Below, in pieces: positions 1 through 9,799 of a stretch of DNA of 64,000 nt. The notes under the pieces were generated by a model. That model ran no database searches. It had not been told where the DNA came from and saw only the letters and a program-made list of their open reading frames with translations. The stretch's first letter is position 1; every line of letters starts with the position of its first letter. Position numbers and translations under genes: made by a program. Origin of the DNA: Segetibacter koreensis DSM 18137 (GTDB lineage Bacteria > Bacteroidota > Bacteroidia > Chitinophagales > Chitinophagaceae); contig NZ_KB893325.1 in NCBI RefSeq assembly GCF_000374045.1, positions 104-64,103 of the forward strand, written 5' to 3'.

Positions 1-378
1 CCGGGAAATATTACCGGTTCTTTTCCTATTGCTTCTGCTATAGTAAACACCCGAAGAATTATATTAGATAATTCAATGTTTTATTTGTCTAAAAGGGTTA
101 GTAAACATTTTAAAACTTTCACAATTCCTAATGCCTTCAGCCCTAATGGAGATAATATTAATGACAAATGGATTATTAAAGGACTTAAAGATTATGATAA
201 CTGCACGGTAGAAATATTTACCCGTTACGGCAGTAAAGTTTTTAGTTCGAAGGGGTACCAACAACCCTGGGACGGAACGTCTAATGGTTCGCCTATGCCT
301 GTCGCTACATATTATTACTTAATTGATTTAAAAAATGGAGAGAAACCGCTAAGCGGTCCGCTTACTCTTCTTAAATGA
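1..378 (+). CDS. T9SS type B sorting/gliding-motility C-terminal domain protein (3' end only)
   Basis: The reading frame is open from the first base, so this is the last 125 codons of a longer gene. The segment from FTIPNAFSPNGDN onward, followed by an IFTRYG strand and a PWDG turn, is the CHU_C (gliding motility-associated C-terminal, TIGR04131-type) domain. In Bacteroidota this domain targets large secreted adhesins or enzymes to the type IX secretion system. The frame ends in LTLLK and a TGA stop. The functional part of the protein lies outside the window, so its role cannot be told. The internal ATG at 76 is not a credible start because the frame is coding before it. Confidence 0.88.
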   Translation, partial: PGNITGSFPIASAIVNTRRIILDNSMFYLSKRVSKHFKTFTIPNAFSPNGDNINDKWIIKGLKDYDNCTVEIFTRYGSKVFSSKGYQQPWDGTSNGSPMPVATYYYLIDLKNGEKPLSGPLTLLK

Positions 379-817
379 CTTCTTACAAATGATTTTGAAA
401 CCATATTAGAAACTCTTTAAAGTAATAATCCTGCCTATTTTGATGGTAAGTAAAGAAACCAAATTAGCAACGAAAAACATTTATATTTAGCGGCGCCTTA
501 TTTGTTTCTCGTGACGCCCTTACCACTCCCCAGCAGCTAAATTAAAATTCACTGAATTGGGAGTATTGCCCATACATACGCCAACGTTTAAAATTTAAAG
601 AGGCAGATGACCTAGTGTAGTTTGTAAAAAGAAAAAAGCGCGAATGGCAATTTCTTAATAAAACTAAATGTTGTAACGTTGTTTCGGTTTTGGTAATTAA
701 GAGTACGGTTTTTAGGCTTTTGCCGAACTTATATGAGTGCCGTACTCTTTTTATAATTGCGTGCTTGAAAAATTTGTCTAGGTTGCAGAGGGAGTATCTT
801 AGTCTCCAAACTACTTT
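379..817. other. Intergenic region, no gene recognised
   Basis: About 440 bases between the T9SS-type tail and the small membrane protein gene. Short open frames on both strands (for example 542-859 minus and 690-884 plus) have low-complexity translations with no family resemblance, and they overlap the next gene. I see no tRNA, strong hairpin or clear TAnnTTTG element here. Confidence 0.5.
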
Positions 818-1192
818 ATGTGGTATCAGTTTCTCAATATCTTTTTCTTTGTATTTCATACCCTATTTACTTTATTTAATATAATAGGCTGGATTTTTAA
901 AAAAACACGTAAACTACATTTGATAACACTTTCTTTAACTGCTTTTTCTTGGTTCATACTTGGGGCCTGGTATGGCTGGGGATATTGTTTTTGTACCGAC
1001 TGGCACTGGCAAGTAAGGGAAAAACTAGGTTACTTCGATCATTCCAACTCATATATTCATTTTCTTATACTCAAACTAACACATGCAAACTTGCCCGTAA
1101 AACTTGTTGACAATACAACCTTATTTGTGTTCTTAACCAGCTTCGCAATGAGCATTTGGTATAATATAAAAGACCGGCAACAGGTAAAATAA
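818..1192 (+). CDS. DUF2784-like small membrane protein
   Basis: A 124-residue protein with about three hydrophobic segments (roughly residues 3-27, 36-56 and 100-117). The central stretch LTAFSWFILGAWYGWGYC, followed by CTDWHW, recalls the DUF2784 family of small inner-membrane proteins of unknown function. The Cys, Trp and His content in the central loop is characteristic of these proteins. The start at 818 gives a normal membrane N terminus (MWYQFLNIFFF). It is a single gene with no obvious operon partner. The family assignment is from memory of the motif, and the function is unknown. Confidence 0.7.
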   Translation: MWYQFLNIFFFVFHTLFTLFNIIGWIFKKTRKLHLITLSLTAFSWFILGAWYGWGYCFCTDWHWQVREKLGYFDHSNSYIHFLILKLTHANLPVKLVDNTTLFVFLTSFAMSIWYNIKDRQQVK

Positions 1193-1390
1193 AAAGGTTA
1201 TAAACCAACAGCCTGGTCATTTCGAAAGTTTAAAAGTTTCGCGATTTTTTAGGAAGCATATTTCAATAAAGGGACACTTAGAGGAATTTTTGCCTATAGA
1301 TTCAATTGTTTCGTGCTTAACTAACTGATCATTAAATAGGAATATTTGAATATTTTTTTTATTTTAGTTTTTAAACCTAAAAACTTACTT

Positions 1391-1771
1391 ATGGGACTAG
1401 TAAAAGAATTTAAAGAGTTTGCTTTGAAAGGCAATGTTGTTGAACTTGCAATTGCTGTTATCATCGGTGCTGCCTTCGGTGCAATAGTTTCATCGTTAGT
1501 AGAAGATGTAATTACTCCTTTGTTGCTGCAACCAGCATTAGATGCTGCAGGTGCTAAAGATCTTAATAAACTGACCTGGGGAGCGGTAAAATATGGCAAC
1601 TTACTTGCCGCCATTATTAAATTTATTATTATAGCTATTGTATTATTTATCGTACTAAAAGGAATTAATAGTTTGAAACGCAAGAAAGAAGCACCAATTG
1701 CGCCAGAAGCCCCCACCTTAACCTTGCAGGAGAAGCTACTGATGGAAATTAGAGATTCTGTAAAAAAATAA
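1391..1771 (+). CDS. mscL: Large-conductance mechanosensitive channel MscL
   Basis: A 126-residue MscL, the inner-membrane pore that opens under osmotic downshock. The N terminus [19 protein letters not shown] and the following [23 protein letters not shown] form the amphipathic helix and pore-lining TM1 of the family. TM2 lies near residues 75-100, followed by a charged C-terminal helix ([15 protein letters not shown]). Length is close to the usual 130-140. I chose the ATG at 1391 because it aligns with the canonical MGxxKEFKEF start. The in-frame ATG at 1346 would add 15 residues of Ile/Phe-rich leader (MNIFFILVF...) that no MscL has. Confidence 0.96.
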   Translation: MGLVKEFKEFALKGNVVELAIAVIIGAAFGAIVSSLVEDVITPLLLQPALDAAGAKDLNKLTWGAVKYGNLLAAIIKFIIIAIVLFIVLKGINSLKRKKEAPIAPEAPTLTLQEKLLMEIRDSVKK

Positions 1772-1925
1772 TTATCGGATTAAAATTAAAGAGAGTAGAA
1801 GAAATGTTTAATCTCTTTCATTCTATTGCTCCTGTTACCAATGATGACATAGTAAGACCTGGCAGGTGCAGTGCAATAGATGGCCCTTCTGTTTTCGCTT
1901 AAGCTAAACCTTTTAACTCTATTAT

Positions 1926-2867
1926 ATGAAAAAAGTATTAGGTGTTTATGCTTTATTATTTCTTGCTGCTTATTCAAATGCACAGGATACTACAGTTCAG
2001 GGATTAAAAAATGAGGCGTCGTCTAAAACTATTGTAAAAGATGTTAACGACACCGTTCCCAAAGTTTGGAAGACAGGAGGATTATATAATCTCAATTTTA
2101 ACCAGGCCGCTCTGAGCAACTGGGCAGCAGGAGGAGACAACTCTTCCTTGTCCCTGTCAACTTTTTTGAACCTGTATGCATTTTATAAAAAAAGAAAACA
2201 TTCATGGGATAATACGCTCAATTTGGCGTACGGAATTGTAAGCACTACAAGCCTCGGGCAAAGAAAGGCTGATGACCGTATTGATCTCATTTCAAAGTAT
2301 GGATATGATATTGGCAAACATTGGTACGTGAGTACCTTATTTAATTTTAGAAGCCAGTTTGCAAAAGGCTATGCTTATCCATCTTCCGGTTCCAAGGTAC
2401 TTACCTCTACCTTTATGGCGCCAGCCTATGTATTACTATCAGAAGGCCTCGATTATAAACCAAACGATAATTTTTCTGTGTTTTTATCTCCTGTAACGGC
2501 GAGATGGATAATTGTGCGTGATGATTCCCTGTCTTCAGCGGGCGCTTTTGGTGTAGATCCAGGCAAAAAATCCAAACTACAAGTCGGCGCCTTCGCTTCA
2601 GTTACTTATAAAGCTAAGGTAAGTGAAACTGCTACCTATAATACGCGGCTAGATTTATTTTCTAACTATCTGGATAAACCACAGAATTTAAACTTGTATT
2701 GGACAAATATTCTGGCTGTTAAGGTGACAAAATTTGTTAACATGAGCCTCTCTGTTGATATGATGTATGATGACAATATAAAAACAGTTAAAAGCGATGG
2801 ATCTACAGGAGGTGCCAAATTACAATTAAAAGAGTTATTAGGTATTGGCTTTGCCTATATATTTTGA
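1926..2867 (+). CDS. DUF3078 domain outer-membrane protein
   Basis: A 313-residue exported protein. Residues 1-19 form a signal peptide ending in NAQ. The segment VWKTGGLYNLNFNQAALSNW, followed by AAGGDNS, is the hallmark of DUF3078, a Bacteroidota-specific family predicted to fold as an outer-membrane beta-barrel. Alternating aromatic/polar strands run to the C terminus, which ends in the aromatic IGFAYIF as outer-membrane barrels do. The gene is monocistronic and convergent with the suf operon. The function of the family is not known to me. Confidence 0.85.
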   Translation: MKKVLGVYALLFLAAYSNAQDTTVQGLKNEASSKTIVKDVNDTVPKVWKTGGLYNLNFNQAALSNWAAGGDNSSLSLSTFLNLYAFYKKRKHSWDNTLNLAYGIVSTTSLGQRKADDRIDLISKYGYDIGKHWYVSTLFNFRSQFAKGYAYPSSGSKVLTSTFMAPAYVLLSEGLDYKPNDNFSVFLSPVTARWIIVRDDSLSSAGAFGVDPGKKSKLQVGAFASVTYKAKVSETATYNTRLDLFSNYLDKPQNLNLYWTNILAVKVTKFVNMSLSVDMMYDDNIKTVKSDGSTGGAKLQLKELLGIGFAYIF

Positions 2868-3100
2868 ATTTCTCGATTGTCGATAGGCTTTAAAGATCGG
2901 CTTTAAAAAGTCAATTTAAATGAGGATATGTTTAAAAGGGATAGATTTATGTTTATAATATTGTAGGTAAGTTTTATTGAAAAAGAAATATTGAATCTTA
3001 TTAACTAAGTGAAACCAATTTATGTAAAAAAAACACATGATTTAAGCTTTCTACCTCTTCTAATGGGGAGCTAAACCAAAATGAAGATTTTTTTGGAATA

Positions 3101-3406
3101 TTACATAAAGCCTAGCTCAAGCCTAGCTTCTTCGCTCATCATATCTTTTGTCCATGGAGGATCAAATGTGAGTGTTACATGAACTTCTTTTACTCCTTCG
3201 ATTGCTTCTGTCTTTTGTTGTACCTCTTGTATAATTTCTCCTGCAACGGGACATGCAGGGGCTGTTAAGGTCATAGTAATCCAAACCACCCCATTATCTA
3301 TTTTAAGCTCATACACCAATCCCAACTCCCAAATATTAACGGGTATTTCCGGATCGTGAACGGTCTGAAGAGCTTCTTCAATCTTATCTTTTATTGTTAC
3401 TTCCAT
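3101..3406 (-). CDS. sufT: SUF-associated MIP18/DUF59 protein (SufT-like)
   Basis: A 101-residue single-domain DUF59 (MIP18/PaaD-like) protein, last gene of the suf operon. Family motifs are the DPEIPVNIWELGLVY stretch near residues 18-32 and the PACPVAGEI Cys motif near residues 51-59. Such proteins assist maturation or delivery of Fe-S clusters made by SufBCD. It starts 5 bases after the sufE stop, so it is almost certainly co-transcribed. The long SufT form carries an N-terminal extension that is absent here, so the symbol denotes role and position rather than strict orthology. Confidence 0.85.
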   Translation of the reverse strand: MEVTIKDKIEEALQTVHDPEIPVNIWELGLVYELKIDNGVVWITMTLTAPACPVAGEIIQEVQQKTEAIEGVKEVHVTLTFDPPWTKDMMSEEARLELGFM

Positions 3407-3411
3407 AATCT

Positions 3412-3837
3412 TTACTGCAAAGCTTTAGCAAGATAAGCTATCGCGTAGATTTTCATTTGCTTAAGCATTGATAATAACCCATTGGAACGGGTAGATGAAA
3501 GATGACTTCGCAACCCAATGGCGTCAACAAAATAAATATCAGCGTCTGCTATTTCTTTTGGCGTATGACCTGATAATACCTGCACTACCATACTTACTAA
3601 GCCCTTTGTTATTAAGGCATCGCTATCGGCAGTAAAAAAAAGCTTCCCATCCTGGTAATCCGCATGTAACCAAACCCTAGACTGACAACCCTTAATCAGG
3701 TTATCATCGGTTTTATATTGTGCGTTTATCAATGGCAGATCTTTACCTAACTGAATAATGTACTCATACTTCTCCATCCAATCATTAAACAACTCAAAGT
3801 CTTCTATAATCTGATCCTGCTTCTCATTAATTGTCAT
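3412..3837 (-). CDS. sufE: Cysteine desulfuration protein SufE
   Basis: A 141-residue SufE. It accepts persulfide sulfur from SufS and passes it to the SufBCD scaffold. The acceptor cysteine is C51 in the motif LIKGCQSRVWL, and the segment around residues 85-110 (VVQVLSGHTPKEIADA) is typical of the family. Length matches E. coli SufE (138). It lies between sufS and the DUF59 gene with gaps of 13 and 5 bases. Confidence 0.95.
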   Translation of the reverse strand: MTINEKQDQIIEDFELFNDWMEKYEYIIQLGKDLPLINAQYKTDDNLIKGCQSRVWLHADYQDGKLFFTADSDALITKGLVSMVVQVLSGHTPKEIADADIYFVDAIGLRSHLSSTRSNGLLSMLKQMKIYAIAYLAKALQ

Positions 3838-3850
3838 AATCTCCCATTTA

Positions 3851-5104
3851 TCAACTAAGTAACGTTACAGCTTTTTTTACGCCTTTTACAAGCTTATCCA
3901 CTTCTTCTTCAGTGTTGTAAAAAGCAAAAGAAGCACGTACCGTACCAGGAATTTTAAATATGTCCATCAAAGGTTCTGTACAATGGTGACCGGTGCGAAC
4001 AGCGATAGCCTGTTTATCAAGAATCTCACCTACGTCAAAAGGGTGAGTATTTCCAACTAGGAAAGAAATAGAAGCAGCCCTTTCTTTAGCTTCACCGATT
4101 AACCTAAGTTCAGCTATACTTTTCAAACCATCAATTGCATAATGTATTAGCTGCTGCTCTCTTTCACGAATATAATCAAGTCCTGTTGCATTAATGTAAT
4201 CAATAGCTACACTAAGGCCTATGACTTCTGTTACATTTGGTGTTCCTGCTTCAAATTTAAAAGGAAGTACATTGTACGTACTCTTTTTAAAAGAAACCGT
4301 TTTGATCATTTCACCACCACCCTGGTAGGGCGGCATTTCGTTTAGCCACTTTTCTTTTCCATATAAAACACCAACTGCAGTCGGGCCATACATTTTATGT
4401 CCTGAAAAAGCTAAGAAATCTACGTCCAAATATTGCACATCGATTCCTATATGTTGTATTGCCTGGGCAGCATCAACTAATACCGGGATATTTTGAGCAT
4501 GAGCTTTATCAATAATTTCTTTTACGGGATTTACTGTTCCTAAAGTATTCGACACAAAGGTCACAGCAACAAGTTTCACCGTTTCATCCAGTAACTGTTC
4601 AAATTCGTCCATCAATAATTCCCCTTTTTGGTTGATAGGAATTACTTTTAATGTAGCACCTCTCTCTTCGCACATTAGTTGCCATGGAACAATATTAGAA
4701 TGATGTTCCATAGCAGATATGATGATGCTGTCGCCTGCCTTTACAAAGCGTTTTCCAAAAGAGCTTGCTACCAGGTTAATACTTTCTGTAGTGCCTTTTG
4801 TAAATATTACTTCATGTTCATGTTTCGCATTAATGTAAGCCTGCACATTTCTTCTCGCCACTTCAAACGCATCTGTAGCCTTCTGGCTTAGATAATGAAC
4901 ACCCCTGTGCACATTGCTGTTGTATTCTTTATAGTACTCATCCATTACCTTTAGAACAGACTTTGGCTTTTGGGTGGTAGCAGCGTTATCCAGGTATACA
5001 AGTGGTTGACCATAAACCAGTGTTTGCAGAATAGGGAAATCACTTCTTATTTTTTCAATATCAAGCTTCGCTGCCTTTGTTATAATATCATTATCGTTAA
5101 ACAT
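3851..5104 (-). CDS. sufS: Cysteine desulfurase SufS
   Basis: A 417-residue PLP-dependent group II cysteine desulfurase that releases sulfur from cysteine for Fe-S assembly. Visible features are the N-terminal LDNAATTQKP motif (residues 39-48), the PLP-binding lysine K237 in SGHKMYG, and the catalytic cysteine C375 in the RTGHHCTEPLM loop, which is the SufS rather than the IscS signature. It sits 3 bases downstream of sufD and directly before its partner sufE. Confidence 0.96.
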   Translation of the reverse strand: MFNDNDIITKAAKLDIEKIRSDFPILQTLVYGQPLVYLDNAATTQKPKSVLKVMDEYYKEYNSNVHRGVHYLSQKATDAFEVARRNVQAYINAKHEHEVIFTKGTTESINLVASSFGKRFVKAGDSIIISAMEHHSNIVPWQLMCEERGATLKVIPINQKGELLMDEFEQLLDETVKLVAVTFVSNTLGTVNPVKEIIDKAHAQNIPVLVDAAQAIQHIGIDVQYLDVDFLAFSGHKMYGPTAVGVLYGKEKWLNEMPPYQGGGEMIKTVSFKKSTYNVLPFKFEAGTPNVTEVIGLSVAIDYINATGLDYIREREQQLIHYAIDGLKSIAELRLIGEAKERAASISFLVGNTHPFDVGEILDKQAIAVRTGHHCTEPLMDIFKIPGTVRASFAFYNTEEEVDKLVKGVKKAVTLLS

Positions 5105-5107
5105 CTC

Positions 5108-6424
5108 TTAGTTTTTATTAACCGGAATATGTTGAGCAATAAGATGATTGACATGCTGCTCTAGTGCGGGTATTTTAATTTTTTCAGTTACGTCAAACGC
5201 AAAAGCGTTTACCAGCAAAGCTCTTGCAGCTTCTTCTCCAATACCTCTTGACCTTAGATAGAACATTGCATCTTTACTTAACTGTCCTACAGTTGCACCA
5301 TGACTACACTTCACATCATCTGCAAAAATTTCCAACTGTGGTTTTGTATTAATTGTTGCCTTGTTACTTAGCAGTAAATTATTATTTTGTTGAAATGCAT
5401 TTGTCTTTTGTGCATCCGGCTGCACAAAAACCTTTCCGTTAAATACACCTACTGCTTTATCCAGCAGTACTCCTTTGTAGATCTCATTGCTATTGCAATT
5501 AGGCCTTTTATGATTGATAAAAGAATGGTTATCGATCAATTGCTGGCCTTCACCTAAATACAAACCATACAAATGGGTTTCAGTCTGATCGTCATCTAAT
5601 GAGACATGCAAATTGTTCCTGATCAAGTCAGCTTTAGGCATAGAAAATGTGTAATTACTATAAACGCTATGGCGTTTCTGGCTTACATCTGTTTGATGAA
5701 CTAACCTTGTTCCAATTTGAGCTATTTGCATTACATAGTGATCAAAACAGGCATTTTCTTCCACCACTACCTCGGTTAAACTATTTACAAAAATTTTAGA
5801 AAGCGGATTTTCAGAAACAACGGTTTCAATCACACTTAAAGATGCATTTGAATGCACTACAATTAAATGCCGCGGTTGAATAAATAGGTTACCGGTAGCT
5901 GTAAAGGCATGCACAATATGCAACGGTTTATCTAAAATAGCTTTAGCATCTATCTCAAGAAAAAGCCCGTTAGAGAATAGCGCTGTATTTAAAGCTGCAA
6001 AGTGAAATGAATTTACGTCTGTATTCTTCCCAAAATATTTTACAAGATCAACATTCTCTTTCGCTTCCCTGATAGATTTTACCCTGATAAAATCAGGCAA
6101 TGTATCAATAGGGGTCTGTAACTGACCATTTAATAACACCAATCGGTAACTATCTAAAGATGGAATAGAGGCCTGGTTAATCAAAGCTGCAGAAATTTCC
6201 GCTTCTTTTGCAATACCGTTTATATGATATTGCTCCTGTAAAAACGGAGTAATACCGGTATACTTCCAGTCTTCATTTTTGCGGGTAGGGAAACCTAATC
6301 TCTTAAAACTTTCAAATCCGTTTCTTCTTGCTTCTTGTATGGTTTCATTCTCTCCGTGTATACTTGTGTTATTAAAACCATTTAACAAGTCCTCGTATAA
6401 TGGTATAGTAATTTGTTTCGTCAT
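5108..6424 (-). CDS. sufD: Fe-S cluster assembly protein SufD
   Basis: A 438-residue SufD, the SufB paralogue that completes the SufBC2D scaffold. The N-terminal part contains TRKNEDWKYTGITPF (residues ~47-61), and the C-terminal half is the beta-helix core with KCSHGATVGQLSKDAMFYLRS near residue 375. That Cys-Ser-His-Gly motif is the conserved SufB/SufD cluster-interface sequence. Its stop is 3 bases before the sufS start, and it begins 3 bases after sufC. Confidence 0.96.
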   Translation of the reverse strand: MTKQITIPLYEDLLNGFNNTSIHGENETIQEARRNGFESFKRLGFPTRKNEDWKYTGITPFLQEQYHINGIAKEAEISAALINQASIPSLDSYRLVLLNGQLQTPIDTLPDFIRVKSIREAKENVDLVKYFGKNTDVNSFHFAALNTALFSNGLFLEIDAKAILDKPLHIVHAFTATGNLFIQPRHLIVVHSNASLSVIETVVSENPLSKIFVNSLTEVVVEENACFDHYVMQIAQIGTRLVHQTDVSQKRHSVYSNYTFSMPKADLIRNNLHVSLDDDQTETHLYGLYLGEGQQLIDNHSFINHKRPNCNSNEIYKGVLLDKAVGVFNGKVFVQPDAQKTNAFQQNNNLLLSNKATINTKPQLEIFADDVKCSHGATVGQLSKDAMFYLRSRGIGEEAARALLVNAFAFDVTEKIKIPALEQHVNHLIAQHIPVNKN

Positions 6425-6427
6425 TAA

Positions 6428-7195
6428 TTATAATTGAACCGTTTGTTCCTGAAAAGTTTCCTTTAGCCAGTCATATCCTTTTTCTTCTAATTCTAATGCT
6501 AATTCTTTCGTACCTGATTTTATGATACGCCCATTGTATAGTACGTGTACAAAATCCGGTACAATATATTCAAGTAAGCGTTGGTAGTGTGTTATAAGAA
6601 TAAAAGCATTATCTTTTGAACGAAGTTTATTAACACCACTTGCCACGATACGTAGAGCATCTATATCCAAGCCAGAGTCAGTTTCATCAAGAATGGAAAG
6701 CTTTGGTTCTAACATGGCTAACTGAAAAATTTCGTTCCTTTTCTTTTCTCCACCTGAGAAACCTTCATTCAAAGATCTGTTTACCAATTTTGCATCAAAT
6801 TCTACCAGTTTTTGTTTTTCCTTGCTCAACCTTAAAAACTGTTTTGCATCCAACGCCGGTAATTTTTTGTAAGTACGAATTTCATTTAAAGCCGTTCTTA
6901 AAAAATTTATATTTGATACGCCTGGAATTTCTATTGGGTATTGAAACGCCATAAATAATCCTTCACGCGCACGGTCCTCAGGTGACATATCTAAAAGGTC
7001 TTTTCCGTCAAAATCAACTTCTCCTTCCAATACTTCATAATTTTCGCGGCCGGCCAGTACCGACGCTAAAGAGCTTTTGCCTGAACCATTCGGGCCCATG
7101 ATAGCATGCACTTCACCGGCGTTAACCACTAGATTAATGCCTTTTAGAATTTGTTTTTCTTCTACCCGCGCATGCAAATTTTTAATCTTCAACAT
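6428..7195 (-). CDS. sufC: Fe-S cluster assembly ATPase SufC
   Basis: A 255-residue ABC-type ATPase of the SufBCD complex. Walker A is GPNGSGKSS (residues ~34-42), the ABC signature is FSGGEKKRNE (~147-156), and Walker B is in the LSILDETDSGLD segment. The DETDSGLD D-loop is characteristic of SufC rather than of transport ATPases. Length matches the family (about 250). Confidence 0.97.
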   Translation of the reverse strand: MLKIKNLHARVEEKQILKGINLVVNAGEVHAIMGPNGSGKSSLASVLAGRENYEVLEGEVDFDGKDLLDMSPEDRAREGLFMAFQYPIEIPGVSNINFLRTALNEIRTYKKLPALDAKQFLRLSKEKQKLVEFDAKLVNRSLNEGFSGGEKKRNEIFQLAMLEPKLSILDETDSGLDIDALRIVASGVNKLRSKDNAFILITHYQRLLEYIVPDFVHVLYNGRIIKSGTKELALELEEKGYDWLKETFQEQTVQL

Positions 7196-7215
7196 TGTTC
7201 TTTATAATTTATTGT

Positions 7216-8661
7216 TTAACCTACACTTCCCTCTAGTGTAATGGATAATAATTTTTGGGCTTCTACCGCAAATTCCATTGGCAACTGGTTCAAGACCTCT
7301 TTCACATATCCATTCACAATTAATGCCACAGCTTTTTCGGTATTAATACCTCTCTGATTTAGATAAAAAATCTGGTCTTCCCCAATCTTTGAAGTAGTGG
7401 CTTCATGCTCCACCATTGCTGTGTTGTTCTTTGTTTCTATATAAGGAAAGGTGTTGGCACTACATTCACTTCCCAACAGCAAAGAATCACATTGTGTAAA
7501 ATTTCGTGCATTTTCAGCTTTAGGTCCTACTTGTACTAACCCGCGATAACTGTTGTTACTATGTCCCGCAGAAATACCTTTTGAAATAATGCGACTTTTT
7601 GTATTGCGGCCGATATGAAACATTTTGGTACCAGTATCAGCAATTTGCTTGTTTTTTGTAACGGCAATAGAGTAAAACTCACCTACCGAATTATCTCCCT
7701 GTAAAATAACTCCAGGATATTTCCAGGTAATAGCAGATCCGGTCTCTACCTGTGTCCAGGAAATTTTAGAATTAGCGCCCCGGCAAACACCCCTTTTTGT
7801 TACGAAATTGTAAATACCTCCGCGGCCTTCTTTATCACCGGGGTACCAGTTTTGTACGGTTGAATATTTAATTTCTGCACCTTCCAGTGCTATCAACTCA
7901 ACTACTGCGGCATGCAATTGATTTTCATCGCGCATTGGAGCAGTACAACCTTCAAGGTAACTTACATAGCTGCCCTCATCAGCAATTATTAGTGTTCGTT
8001 CAAACTGGCCAGTGTTTTCTGCATTGATACGAAAATAAGTTGACAACTCCATAGGGCAGCGAACTCCTTTTGGGATATAGACAAAGGAACCATCTGAAAA
8101 AACGGCGGTATTCAGAGATGCAAAAATGTTATCAGAATGAGGTACAACAGAACCTACGTATTTTCTTACAAGTTCCGGATGTTCCTGTACGGCTTCTCCA
8201 AATGAACAGAAAATTATTCCCAGTTCACTTAATTTTTCTTTATAAGTTGTCGCAACTGAAATACTATCAAAAACTGCATCAACTGCAACTCCTGACAACG
8301 CTTTTTGTTCATTTAGTGGAATTCCCAGCTTTTCAAATGTTGCCAGTAGTTCCGGATCTATTTCATCAAGACTATTAAATTTCTTTTTTGTCTTAGGAGC
8401 TGCGTAATAAGATATGCCTTGGAGATTAATGTGCGGTAATTTGAAGTTCTGCCATATAGGCATATCCTGTCTCAAAAAAGCCTCATAACCCTTCAAGCGC
8501 CAATTCAGCATCCACTCCGGTTCATTTTTTTTCTGAGAAATAAAACGAATAGTGTCTTCATTAAGACCGACAGGAGCCCTATCCATCTCAATATCCGTGA
8601 TAAAACCAAACTCGTATTCCTGCGACGTTATATCCTGAATTATCTGATCGTTTGTTTCCAT
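7216..8661 (-). CDS. sufB: Fe-S cluster assembly scaffold SufB
   Basis: A 481-residue SufB, the main cluster-building scaffold. Recognisable segments are [20 protein letters not shown] (~195-214), [20 protein letters not shown] (~233-252), and the C-terminal beta-helix with [19 protein letters not shown] and the [17 protein letters not shown] motif near residue 420. Length and order (after sufA, before sufC) are typical of Bacteroidota suf operons. Confidence 0.97.
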   Translation of the reverse strand: METNDQIIQDITSQEYEFGFITDIEMDRAPVGLNEDTIRFISQKKNEPEWMLNWRLKGYEAFLRQDMPIWQNFKLPHINLQGISYYAAPKTKKKFNSLDEIDPELLATFEKLGIPLNEQKALSGVAVDAVFDSISVATTYKEKLSELGIIFCSFGEAVQEHPELVRKYVGSVVPHSDNIFASLNTAVFSDGSFVYIPKGVRCPMELSTYFRINAENTGQFERTLIIADEGSYVSYLEGCTAPMRDENQLHAAVVELIALEGAEIKYSTVQNWYPGDKEGRGGIYNFVTKRGVCRGANSKISWTQVETGSAITWKYPGVILQGDNSVGEFYSIAVTKNKQIADTGTKMFHIGRNTKSRIISKGISAGHSNNSYRGLVQVGPKAENARNFTQCDSLLLGSECSANTFPYIETKNNTAMVEHEATTSKIGEDQIFYLNQRGINTEKAVALIVNGYVKEVLNQLPMEFAVEAQKLLSITLEGSVG

Positions 8662-8691
8662 GTGCTCGTTTCTTTAACTGACATTAATAAT

Positions 8692-9018
8692 TTAAACCGA
8701 AAAACTTTCCCCACATCCACACGTTTTAGTTGCATTCGGGTTATTAAATACTAACCCTTTGCCATTTAGGCCTCCTGAATAGTCTAATTCTGTTCCGAAC
8801 AAATAAAGCAAGCTTTTAAAATCAACTACAACTTTAATTCCTTTATCCTCATAGACTTCATCTCCCTGCTTCAGCTCGGTATCAAATTTTAACTGGTACT
8901 CCAATCCTGAACATCCTCCGCCCTTTACTCCTACTCTCACAAAACTTTCGGAGCCTGCATTTTCTGCAGCCATTAATTCAGTAATGTATTCTTTTGCTCT
9001 TTCTGAAACTTTAATCAT
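8692..9018 (-). CDS. sufA: A-type Fe-S carrier SufA/IscA-like
   Basis: A 108-residue A-type carrier that transports nascent Fe-S clusters to apo-proteins. The three conserved cysteines are present: C36 in GGGCSGLEY and C100/C102 in the C-terminal TCGCGESF motif. It is the first gene of the suf operon, 30 bases upstream of sufB. It could equally be labelled ErpA/IscA by sequence alone; the symbol rests on its operon position. Confidence 0.93.
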   Translation of the reverse strand: MIKVSERAKEYITELMAAENAGSESFVRVGVKGGGCSGLEYQLKFDTELKQGDEVYEDKGIKVVVDFKSLLYLFGTELDYSGGLNGKGLVFNNPNATKTCGCGESFSV

Positions 9019-9799
9019 AACCTTTTATATTAATAATGTTTCTACTAGCTTTATTAATTTTTAATAAATTCAACTCACATGCCGGGGAGGTATAGACTTG
9101 CAGTTATTGCATACTGATGCATAACTTTCTTATCGATTTGAACAAATAGAAGATATGGAAATGATTGTAATTTTCTTTTCAGAGTTCAATTAGCTAAATT
9201 CCCTTCATTCAAAATTGCAGTTCTTCAACTGTCCATTAATACTTCCCCCAAATGCAAAGGTAATACTTGCTGGCCTTATTGACAGTTTCGATAAGCGGAG
9301 TATTGTGTTATAATTGTAAAAAAATTTAAATCCGGACATTTTTGCGCGTGAATTATGTGCTTTTATTATATTATTTTAAAAATACAAGTATTATATGCTT
9401 ACCTACTTTGGATTTATGCAACTATAATTTCAGCACCGATAAAACACAAATGCTAACAACTCAATCGATCAAGACAAGAAGATTATGCCTAGGTTTAACG
9501 GGAGTATTTGTATTTTAAGGCTGTAAACTGTTAAATAAAATAACATAATAAAATTATAGGTTGTAATAATTGTAGTATACTTTTTGTTATCTTCTAAAAT
9601 ATCTTCTGCTTAAACTCTCACAATGAGCAAATGCCACCCGTTCTTTCAACCATAAAATTACTTTAACTCATCGAATTGTGATTTTTGTTAAAGTTTTTTT
9701 ATTAAAAAAGAAGTTTCTCATACATACATATTTAAAATTAATGCTTAACGTTATCTTGCGATAGATACTAAAACCCCTAATAAAACAAATCTAATATTT
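9019..9799. other. Long divergent intergenic region between sufA and the receiver gene
   Basis: About 780 very A+T-rich bases with no credible open frame on either strand. It contains the candidate suf -7 element at 9255-9262 and, near 9753, a TATCTTGC that could be a weak -7 for the receiver gene at 9800. No tRNA, riboswitch-like fold or strong repeat is visible. Both flanking genes are transcribed away from it. Confidence 0.5.
9255..9262 (-). promoter_or_regulatory. Candidate -7 element for the suf operon
   Basis: Read on the minus strand the sequence is TACCTTTG, a perfect match to the Bacteroidota -7 consensus TAnnTTTG. No clear TTG is seen at the -33 spacing. If used, it would give sufA a 5' leader of roughly 230 bases. 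This is inference from one short motif. Confidence 0.35.

Noticed and set aside
1321-1716. 131-residue open frame antisense to mscL
   Set aside because: MscL motifs on the plus strand are clear; this is a mirror frame.
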